A stretch of DNA of 11,386 nucleotides from Cytophagia bacterium (lineage in GTDB: Bacteria; Bacteroidota; Bacteroidia; Cytophagales; Cyclobacteriaceae), in NCBI GenBank assembly GCA_013373005.1, contig JABXIP010000421.1, forward strand, positions 1 to 11,386, read 5' to 3'. Positions 6,103-11,386 of this stretch are shown piece by piece (the first letter of the stretch is position 1; every line of letters starts with the position of its first letter). The notes below the pieces were generated by a model. It was not told the DNA's origin, searched no databases, and was given only the letters and a program-made list of their open reading frames with translations. A program made the translations under genes and the position numbers.

Positions 6103-7422
6103 CTATTTCTTTTTTTCCGGATAGTCGACCACCAAACGGCTCATGACTTTAATGCCGGTAAGCATTCCTGCATCATCCACATAAAAGTCTGGAGTGTGAT
6201 GCGGTGCAGCAGTAGTGGGATCTTGTCCTTTTGGCATTCCACCCAGGAAGAAGAAAAGACCAGGAATTTGCTCTTGAAAGAAGGAAAAGTCTTCAGCACC
6301 CGTAATGGCATTCATGCTGGAAATCACATTTTCCTCACCTGCTACATCGGTGAAGGTGCTTCCCATCAAAGCCGTAAGCTCCGGATCATTATAGGTTACC
6401 GGATAGCCTTCGTTGATGGTCAATGTGGCTTCAGCTCCATTGCTTTCCCCAGTATTCTTTACTACGGTGTTAAATCTCTCAAAGAGGGTTTCCCTCATTT
6501 CAGCATCGAGAGTTCTAATGGTTCCTACCATGTTCACTTCTTCTGGAATGATGTTGCTTCTGACACCTCCTTCAATCTTTCCGAACGTAAGAACTGCAGC
6601 AGCAGTGGTTAATGGCAGGCTTCTACTCACAATGGTTTGGGCATTGTTAATGATTTGAGCTGCTGTAACAATCGGGTCAATTCCTGTCCATGGAGTGGAA
6701 CCATGTGTTTGTTTTCCCTTGATATGAATGGAGAAACTATTCACGGCTGCCATAATGCCATTAGGGCGGTACATGATTTTACCAACTTCAGTTTGTGAGT
6801 TGATGTGCAAACCGAAGATCACATCCATTCCTCTAGTTACACCTTCCTTCACCATTAAAGCGGCACCACCTTCCTCACCGGCAGGAGCGCCTTCTTCAGC
6901 AGGCTGGAATACGAATTTTATAGTGCCCTTAAGATCTTTCTGAACCTTGCTTAGTACTTCGGCCACTCCCATTAGAATGGCAACGTGAGTATCATGTCCA
7001 CAAGCATGCATTACTGGAACTGGAGCACCATTGTATTCTCCCATTTGTTTGGAAGCCCATGGAAGATCTACTCTTTCTTTAACCGGAAGTCCATCCATAT
7101 CGGCTCTCAGGCCAATAACCGGGCCTGGTTTTCCGCCCTTAAGCACACCAACAACACCGGTTTTGGCAACACCTTCCTGAACTTCGATGCCCAGGCTTTT
7201 TAAATGTTCTGTTATATATGCAGCAGTCTTGAATTCGCGATTAGATAGTTCAGCGTTTTCATGGATCCAGTGCCTCCATTCAATTACTTTAGGCTCCACC
7301 TCCTTGGCTAGCTCTAGTACTTTGTCGGCAAGAGCATCCTTTTCAGGGTTGTTGCTCGGACTGGTACTCAGGTTGAGAACCATACCTAGCAGGCAGGTTA
7401 TAGTTAATAGTCTCTTCATCAT
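6103..7422 (-). CDS. Exported M20-family (M20D type) amidohydrolase / metallopeptidase
   Basis: A 439-aa zinc-type amidohydrolase related to N-acyl-amino-acid/hippurate hydrolases and IAA-amino-acid hydrolases; it would release amino acids from N-acyl or peptide conjugates. Motifs in order are WRHWIHENAELS (residues 49-60), RADMDGLPVKE (106-116), MHACGHDTHVAILMG (138-152, likely metal ligands Cys141 and His143), FQPAEEG (catalytic and ligand Glu176/177), GLHINS, the dimerisation-domain segment KGKQTHGSTPW, GAEDFSFF and a C-terminal HHTPDF that supplies the last His ligand. A hydrophobic N-terminus (LLTITCLLGMVLNL) indicates export to the periplasm; the Cys10 context (TITC) is a poor lipobox. 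Two adjacent ATGs, 7422 and 7419, are possible starts; a TTG at 7428 is less likely. It follows hemE on the same strand after 59 bp and ends at the bidirectional terminator. The precise substrate is not determinable. Confidence 0.93.
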   Translation of the reverse strand: MMKRLLTITCLLGMVLNLSTSPSNNPEKDALADKVLELAKEVEPKVIEWRHWIHENAELSNREFKTAAYITEHLKSLGIEVQEGVAKTGVVGVLKGGKPGPVIGLRADMDGLPVKERVDLPWASKQMGEYNGAPVPVMHACGHDTHVAILMGVAEVLSKVQKDLKGTIKFVFQPAEEGAPAGEEGGAALMVKEGVTRGMDVIFGLHINSQTEVGKIMYRPNGIMAAVNSFSIHIKGKQTHGSTPWTGIDPIVTAAQIINNAQTIVSRSLPLTTAAAVLTFGKIEGGVRSNIIPEEVNMVGTIRTLDAEMRETLFERFNTVVKNTGESNGAEATLTINEGYPVTYNDPELTALMGSTFTDVAGEENVISSMNAITGAEDFSFFQEQIPGLFFFLGGMPKGQDPTTAAPHHTPDFYVDDAGMLTGIKVMSRLVVDYPEKKK

Positions 7423-7481
7423 GGTCAATTATTTCCATGAAAATAGAGCATAATCATCAAGGAGAAAAGCTAATGACAGAA

Positions 7482-8531
7482 TCAGATTTCGGAAGCTCTT
7501 AGCTTCGCGCTATATTCTTTCACTGTTTTGATAAATACTTTCACCTTTTCAGGATCGGTATCTGGGTAAACCCCATGACCCAGGTTGGCAATGTGTCGGC
7601 TGGTACCGAATTCATCGAGCATCTTTTTAGTAGCTTTTTCCAGCTCATTGTCTGGAGCGTAAAGCGCGCAAGGATCTAAATTTCCCTGAAGGGTTTTATT
7701 TTCACCTATGAGCCTGCGCGAGCTTTGAATGTCCATACTCCAATCTAGGCCTATGGTTTCGCAGTTAAGGTGTCTCATTTCGGAACGAGCAAAGAAAGCA
7801 CCCTTGGCAAAAACAGTTACCGGTACTTCAGTAATCGCATCGCAGATTTGGGCGATGTATTTCTGTGAGTATCGCTGATAGTGTTCCGGTCCGAGAATTC
7901 CAGCCCAGGAATCGAATACTTGGATAAGGTTGGCTCCTGCTGCAATTTGTGCTTTCAGATAGTCAATGGTAGAATCCGTAATAAGCTTTAAAAGCTGATC
8001 GGCCATCATTGGATCTTTGTAAAGCATTCTTCTGGCCTTGGAGAATGTTTTGCTTCCATGACCTTCAATCATGTAACAGAAGATGGTCCATGGAGCACCT
8101 GCAAAGCCAATCAATGGAACACGTCCTCCTAATTCTTTTTTGGTGATTTTAATGGCTTCAAGCACATAGCCAAGATCGCTTTCAGCATCCGCTTTTTTTA
8201 GCGCCTTTAAATCTTCATCAGTAGAAACAGTTTTAGGAAAGAAGGGTCCCTTTTTCTCCACCATTTCATAAGGCAAGCCCATGGCTTCAGGAATTACCAG
8301 AATGTCGGAAAAGATGATGGCTGCATCTACTCCCAGAATATCTACTGGCTGAATGGTCACCTCTGCAGCTAGCTCAGGAGTTTGAGCCAACTCAATAAAA
8401 CCGCTTAGCTTATTTCTAACCGCTCTATATTCGGGCAGAATTCTACCAGCCTGGCGCATCAACCAAACTGGAGTTCTTTCTACTTTCTCACCCTTTGCTG
8501 CTCTAATCAGAAGATCGTTCTGTAATTCCAT
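7482..8531 (-). CDS. hemE: Uroporphyrinogen decarboxylase
   Basis: HemE converts uroporphyrinogen III to coproporphyrinogen III by removing four carboxyl groups, a cofactor-free cytoplasmic step of haem synthesis. Length (349 aa) is normal and all hallmarks are present: RTPVWLMRQAGR at residues 19-30 with the substrate-binding arginines, IIFSDIL with the catalytic Asp76, GFAGAPWTIFCYMIEG with the active-site Tyr, FDSWAG, and the C-terminal NLGHGVYPDTDPEKV with the conserved His. Its ATG lies 25 bp after the end of the minus-strand DUF3108-like gene, and the M20 amidohydrolase follows, so it is probably the middle gene of a three-gene transcript. No other haem genes are in the window. Nothing looks unusual in the sequence. 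Confidence 0.98.
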   Translation of the reverse strand: MELQNDLLIRAAKGEKVERTPVWLMRQAGRILPEYRAVRNKLSGFIELAQTPELAAEVTIQPVDILGVDAAIIFSDILVIPEAMGLPYEMVEKKGPFFPKTVSTDEDLKALKKADAESDLGYVLEAIKITKKELGGRVPLIGFAGAPWTIFCYMIEGHGSKTFSKARRMLYKDPMMADQLLKLITDSTIDYLKAQIAAGANLIQVFDSWAGILGPEHYQRYSQKYIAQICDAITEVPVTVFAKGAFFARSEMRHLNCETIGLDWSMDIQSSRRLIGENKTLQGNLDPCALYAPDNELEKATKKMLDEFGTSRHIANLGHGVYPDTDPEKVKVFIKTVKEYSAKLRASEI

Positions 8532-8556
8532 GCGGCAAAGATAAAAATTGTTTCCG

Positions 8557-9291
8557 CTAGTAAAGGCGCGTTTTGTAAATCTTCATTGGTCCGTACTGCC
8601 CTTCCATTTTTACAAAGTTTTGTCCTCTTTTAGTGTACCAGAAACGAGTAGGTTGTGTACCACCGTAATCTGTAAAGATTATCCAGCAGTCTAGCTCTTG
8701 CCCATTCGCTAGTTTCAGCTTTTCGCTTCCCTCAACTGCCAGGGTATAATACTTTGGTGGAGTTTGCCCGCCCGGATGATAGAAGTTCATCACTACTTTG
8801 TTTCCCTCCTTCATAGGAATCAGAGAGTAAGTTTCCAGATCTACTTCCCAATTATAAGTCTGTTCTGAAAGGCTCAGAGCAAAATCTTTTTGCTTGTTGT
8901 TCACGGCACTGTCTAGTCCTTCAATAGTATTGCTGTTGAATTTGAAGGCCTCTTTGCCTTGCATTTTAGTTTCTCTGATATGCTGAACAGGCTTCATGGT
9001 ATAGGGTTCGCAGTAGTATTCGAATCTACCTGACCATTGTTCATTGGGAGAATTCCACTCATGAACAATCTTCACCAATTCCTGACCGTTAATTTGAACC
9101 AATTCTGTTGTTCGCTTCTTAATGGCTCCATTTAATCTGCCATTGGCTTCATTGTAAACAACATCTGTAACCGTACCTAATTCTAAGTTTTTGAACTGTT
9201 TGAACCGATGTCCAACTCTAATCGTATCGACCTTTTGGGCTTGTGCTGCAATTGCTAGCACCATCATGATAATAATTGCTGACCTTTTCAT
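8557..9291 (-). CDS. Exported protein with DUF3108-like C-terminal region (second copy type)
   Basis: A 244-aa protein of unknown function with a signal peptide (MKRSAIIIMMVLAIAAQA, cleavage expected after residue 18). The mature protein is beta-rich. In the C-terminal third, KYYTLAVEGSEKLKLANGQ leads into ELDCWIIFTDYGG (Asp201-Cys202-Trp203), then TRFWYTKRGQNFVKMEG. This order (Y-x-L-x-V-x-G strand, DCW strand, F/W-Y strand, VK strand) is what I recall for DUF3108-like secreted proteins, and the plus-strand gene at 2363-3109 shows a weaker version of it. An in-frame GTG at 9306 would add five residues before the signal peptide; the ATG at 9291 gives the canonical K-R-plus-hydrophobic start and was chosen. 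It heads the minus-strand group with hemE and the M20 gene. The family call is by pattern only. Confidence 0.86.
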   Translation of the reverse strand: MKRSAIIIMMVLAIAAQAQKVDTIRVGHRFKQFKNLELGTVTDVVYNEANGRLNGAIKKRTTELVQINGQELVKIVHEWNSPNEQWSGRFEYYCEPYTMKPVQHIRETKMQGKEAFKFNSNTIEGLDSAVNNKQKDFALSLSEQTYNWEVDLETYSLIPMKEGNKVVMNFYHPGGQTPPKYYTLAVEGSEKLKLANGQELDCWIIFTDYGGTQPTRFWYTKRGQNFVKMEGQYGPMKIYKTRLY

Positions 9292-9365
9292 ATAGGCAAT
9301 AAGCACCTTTGCTTAATCCCTTGCAGAAGAAATAGACACATGCCGGCATAAAATCGAGAAGCTCA

Positions 9366-9392
9366 ACAATTGCCTGTGCAACTCTCAATTGT
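9366..9392. promoter_or_regulatory. Inverted repeat in the divergent intergenic region, candidate operator
   Basis: ACAATTG (9366-9372) and CAATTGT (9386-9392) are perfect inverted 7-mers with arm centres 20 bp apart, about two helical turns, so a dimeric regulator could contact both on one DNA face. The site lies within the 167-bp gap between the minus-strand DUF3108-like gene and the plus-strand sensor kinase gene, and could serve either promoter. Because CAATTG is itself a palindrome, the same pair is also a direct repeat. Confidence 0.3.
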
Positions 9393-9404
9393 CGACCAAA
9401 AAGC

Positions 9405-9437
9405 TTTGTATGTCGAAGATTGTCACTCATTTCTTTG
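9405..9437 (+). promoter_or_regulatory. Weak candidate Bacteroidota-type promoter for the sensor kinase operon
   Basis: TTTG (9405-9408) and TTTCTTTG (9430-9437), separated by 21 bases, resemble the Bacteroidota pattern of TTTG near -33 and TAnnTTTG near -7 with one mismatch in the second box. Transcription would start a few bases downstream, shortly before the ATG at 9459, which supports that start over the TTG at 9420. The match is imperfect and such A/T-rich boxes arise by chance. Confidence 0.25.
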
Positions 9438-9458
9438 AGATTCCGTTATTTGCAGAGA

Positions 9459-10484
9459 ATGAAGTGGGCGCACAAGCGAAATATTATACTCTTACATGTT
9501 TCCTTTTGGGTCATTTTTGCCTTGTTCAAGGTCTTTGACTATGCCAATGATATTCCAACCAATCTGGCCCTTAGGTTGGTGGTATGCCAGCATCTGTTCA
9601 GCTTGATTGGCGCATATGCACACTACTTCCTTTTATTGCCGTTGCTTTTTCAAAAGCGTAGGCGAATCATTTATATTTTCGGTCTTTTGGCTCTTTTTGC
9701 CCTGTGTATTTTAGGAAGAGGTTGGTTGGAGAGCGTTTTCGTTAGCGGCATCTTCCAAACTTCTTATTATGACGAGTGGACATTTGCGCGAGTGTCTAGC
9801 ATGGTTTGGAATCTGGCTTCCTTTATCGTGTTCATATCTCTAATCAAGTTTACGGTAGATCGGTTTGTGCTAGAGGCGCAGAAGAAGGAGTTAGAAAATG
9901 AAAAGCTCAATGCGGAGTTGAATTACCTTAAGGCTCAGATCAATCCGCATTTTCTATTCAATACCCTCCATAACCTGAATTATCTGAGTCAGATTAAGAG
10001 CGATGAGGCAACTGAAGTGGTGCTGAAGCTTTCCAACATTATGCGCTACATGATCTACGACTCTAATAAGGCTAAAGTGCCTTTGGCGAAGGAGATCAGC
10101 TACATTCAAGACTATCTCGACTTGGAGGCCATCAGACTCAATAAGTCATTCAACCTTAAGTTTGATGTAAGCCAGGTAGATGAGCAAATTGAAATAGCAC
10201 CTCTCATGCTTATTCCTTTTGTGGAGAATGCTTTTAAACATGGAATTAGCGATCAACAGGAAGAGAATTGGATCAATATTCAGCTGAGTTCAGACGAAGA
10301 AAGTCTTGAACTTAAAGTTGAAAACAGTTTAAAAGACAGACATATTCAGAAAGAGGAAGCATCAGGTTTCGGTTTAAACAATCTGAGAAAAAGGTTGGAG
10401 CTGAGCTATCCTAAAAAGCACAAGCTTTACATAGAGGAGTCTGCTAAGAAGTTCTCGGTTCACTTAATTTTGGAACTAGCATGA
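9459..10484 (+). CDS. LytS/YehU-type membrane sensor histidine kinase
   Basis: A 341-aa histidine kinase of the His_kinase (PF06580-like) class that signals to LytTR regulators. The N-terminal ~125 residues contain four hydrophobic segments with very short loops (such as IILLHVSFWVIFALF, LFSLIGAYAHYFLLLPLLF, IIYIFGLLALFALCILG and LASFIVFISLIKF), so there is no large extracellular sensor domain. A charged coiled coil (LEAQKKELENEKLNAELN) leads to the phospho-acceptor His164 in AQINPHFLFNTLHNL, then LSNIMRYMIYDS and IQDYLDLEAIRL. The ATP-binding part has the N-box PFVENAFKHGI (Asn257) and the glycine box GFGLNNLRKRLEL (Gly303, Gly305). Its stop overlaps the regulator start (ATGA), so the two are made together. 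A TTG at 9420 would add 13 residues; the ATG gives a cleaner basic-then-hydrophobic start. The stimulus is unknown. Confidence 0.95.
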   Translation: MKWAHKRNIILLHVSFWVIFALFKVFDYANDIPTNLALRLVVCQHLFSLIGAYAHYFLLLPLLFQKRRRIIYIFGLLALFALCILGRGWLESVFVSGIFQTSYYDEWTFARVSSMVWNLASFIVFISLIKFTVDRFVLEAQKKELENEKLNAELNYLKAQINPHFLFNTLHNLNYLSQIKSDEATEVVLKLSNIMRYMIYDSNKAKVPLAKEISYIQDYLDLEAIRLNKSFNLKFDVSQVDEQIEIAPLMLIPFVENAFKHGISDQQEENWINIQLSSDEESLELKVENSLKDRHIQKEEASGFGLNNLRKRLELSYPKKHKLYIEESAKKFSVHLILELA

Positions 10485-11185
10485 GTCTGAGCTGCCTGAT
10501 CATAGATGATGAACCTCTTGCAAGAAAGTTGCTTCTGGAATATTGTGGCAGAATGCCCGATTTGCATGTGCTTGGAGATTTCTCCAATGGACTAGAAGCA
10601 CTTCAATATCTGAACAAAAATGCGGTGGACTTCATTTTTTTAGATATCAAAATGCCCGGAGTTACAGGCATAGACATGCTCAATAGCCTCAGAAATCCAC
10701 CCAAGGTTGTTTTTACTACTGCCTTTGCTGAATATGCCATCGATGGTTTTGAGTTGGATGCAGTCGATTACCTGCTGAAACCATTCGACTTTCCAAGGTT
10801 TCTCAAGGCGGTGAATAAGGTACAGGCTTCTTTGTCGCCCAAATCTGTAGAACCTGCTCCGACAACTGATACAGGTTTCATTTTTGTAAAAGACGGAAGA
10901 GATTTGGTCAAGCTTCAGCTTAGGGAAATCCTTTATATCAAGGGTCAGAAGGACTATGTAATGTTTGTTTTGAAGGACAGGAAGGTTATGAGTCTGATGA
11001 ATCTCAGAGATCTGGAAAAGGAGCTCAATGAGAAGGAGTTTGTAAGGATACATCAGTCGTTTATAGTCAATGCGCAGCACATCGCTTCCATATCGAATGA
11101 CAAAGCGAAAGTGGGAGATGAGTTTCTACCCATCAGCCAAAGCTATAAGCTCAGTTTTAGAAGTTTTATTGAGAAGTATCAGTAG
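10481..11185 (+). CDS. LytTR-family response regulator
   Basis: A 234-aa two-domain transcription regulator, partner of the overlapping sensor kinase. The receiver domain (about residues 4-120) has the acidic pair in IIDDEPLAR (Asp9, Asp10), the phospho-acceptor Asp55 in FLDIKMPG, the switch Thr79/Thr80 in VVFTTAFAEYA and Lys100 in YLLKPFD. A short Ser/Pro/Thr linker leads to a LytTR DNA-binding domain from about residue 130, with the characteristic EILYIKGQKDYVMF, RDLEKEL and FVRIHQSFIVNAQHI segments. LytTR proteins bind pairs of ~9-bp direct repeats near promoters. The gene starts at an ATGA overlap with the kinase stop. The regulon cannot be read from this window; it may include the divergent minus-strand operon. 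Confidence 0.97.
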   Translation: MSLSCLIIDDEPLARKLLLEYCGRMPDLHVLGDFSNGLEALQYLNKNAVDFIFLDIKMPGVTGIDMLNSLRNPPKVVFTTAFAEYAIDGFELDAVDYLLKPFDFPRFLKAVNKVQASLSPKSVEPAPTTDTGFIFVKDGRDLVKLQLREILYIKGQKDYVMFVLKDRKVMSLMNLRDLEKELNEKEFVRIHQSFIVNAQHIASISNDKAKVGDEFLPISQSYKLSFRSFIEKYQ

Positions 11186-11317
11186 GCATATGAATCCCGA
11201 CCGTAGTGGAGGTTTGCATTTCTTAGGTATGAATCTCCCAACTCAAGATAAACCCCTCGACAAATTTCAGTTATTGAAAGGGAGTAGCCTTTGTCATCGA
11301 AGCAATAAGTTATTTCT

Positions 11318-11353
11318 GTTTGTCGAAGCTTCTTGGTTTGAACTTTGACAAAC
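11318..11353 (+). other. Hairpin downstream of the response regulator gene
   Basis: GTTTGTCGAAG (11318-11328) pairs with CTTTGACAAAC (11343-11353), 11 positions including one G-U, around a 14-base loop. It lies 132 bases after the regulator stop in the 200-bp tail of the window, where I see no convincing gene: the only ATG-started frame (from 11190, 52 codons) has no recognisable content. No T-run follows, so terminator function is uncertain; an operator for a gene beyond the edge is also possible. Confidence 0.35.
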
Positions 11354-11386
11354 CATGTATTTCGAACATGTTTACCGACATCACAT

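Noticed and set aside
6091..6612. Open frame of 173 codons on the plus strand
   Set aside because: It lies antisense to the M20 amidohydrolase, whose motifs are unmistakable, and its translation has no recognisable content.
6103..7422. Lipoprotein processing at Cys10 of the M20 amidohydrolase
   Set aside because: The preceding TIT does not match a lipobox, which needs a small residue such as Gly, Ala or Ser next to the Cys.
7419..7440. 6-bp inverted repeat TCATGG/CCATGA around the M20 start codon
   Set aside because: Too short, with a 10-base loop, to distinguish from chance.
9420..9458. TTG start extending the sensor kinase by 13 residues
   Set aside because: The ATG at 9459 gives a basic-then-hydrophobic N-terminus, and the weak promoter candidate would start transcription after the TTG.
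11070..11348. Open frame of 92 codons running past the response regulator into the tail
   Set aside because: Its first part overlaps the LytTR domain in another frame; the part after 11190 shows no motif, upstream site or protein-like pattern.
1..11386. CRISPR array, tRNA, insertion sequence or attachment site
   Set aside because: No regularly spaced repeats, cloverleaf, transposase or integrase motif, or terminal repeat was seen on either strand.

Overview
The window looks like chromosomal DNA of a Bacteroidota (probably Cytophagales-type) bacterium. Base composition is moderate, genes are short and tightly packed, no strong Shine-Dalgarno sites stand out, and several products are exported proteins ending their signal peptides in AQA/Q or LLA/Q. 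The LytS-type kinase and LytTR regulator pair is also typical of that phylum. This placement is inferred from style, not from a marker gene. No tRNA, rRNA, CRISPR array, transposase or phage gene is visible.

Layout. (1) 1-2270, plus strand: a 5'-truncated PLP aminotransferase of the aspartate aminotransferase type, a single-domain PfkB kinase of the heptose-7-phosphate kinase (RfaE1/HldE N-terminal) type and a small cupin. They are joined end to end (TAA|ATG, then TAATG overlap) and form one operon. (2) 2363-3109, plus: an exported protein with a DUF3108-like C-terminus, preceded by a hairpin that abuts its start codon and followed by a hairpin that contains its stop codon. (3) 3217-6042, plus: three closely spaced genes, namely a membrane-embedded protein with an alpha/beta-hydrolase-like triad, a small 109-aa soluble protein and an exported, probably outer-membrane beta-barrel, protein. 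This cassette is the least explained part of the window. It ends at a strong bidirectional terminator (6058-6099). (4) 9291-6103, minus strand: a second exported DUF3108-like protein, uroporphyrinogen decarboxylase (hemE) and an exported M20D-type amidohydrolase, probably co-transcribed. (5) 9459-11185, plus: a LytS/YehU-type sensor kinase and its LytTR response regulator, overlapping by ATGA, divergent from block 4 across a 167-bp intergenic region that carries an inverted repeat. The last ~200 bp holds one hairpin and no convincing gene.

How it fits together: most of the window is housekeeping or general envelope biology (amino-acid metabolism, LPS heptose supply, haem synthesis, peptide/amide hydrolysis, signalling). 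Candidate novelty lies in the three-gene envelope cassette 3217-6042 and in the two distantly similar exported proteins at 2363-3109 and 8557-9291. No complete defence or mobile system can be demonstrated from sequence alone.
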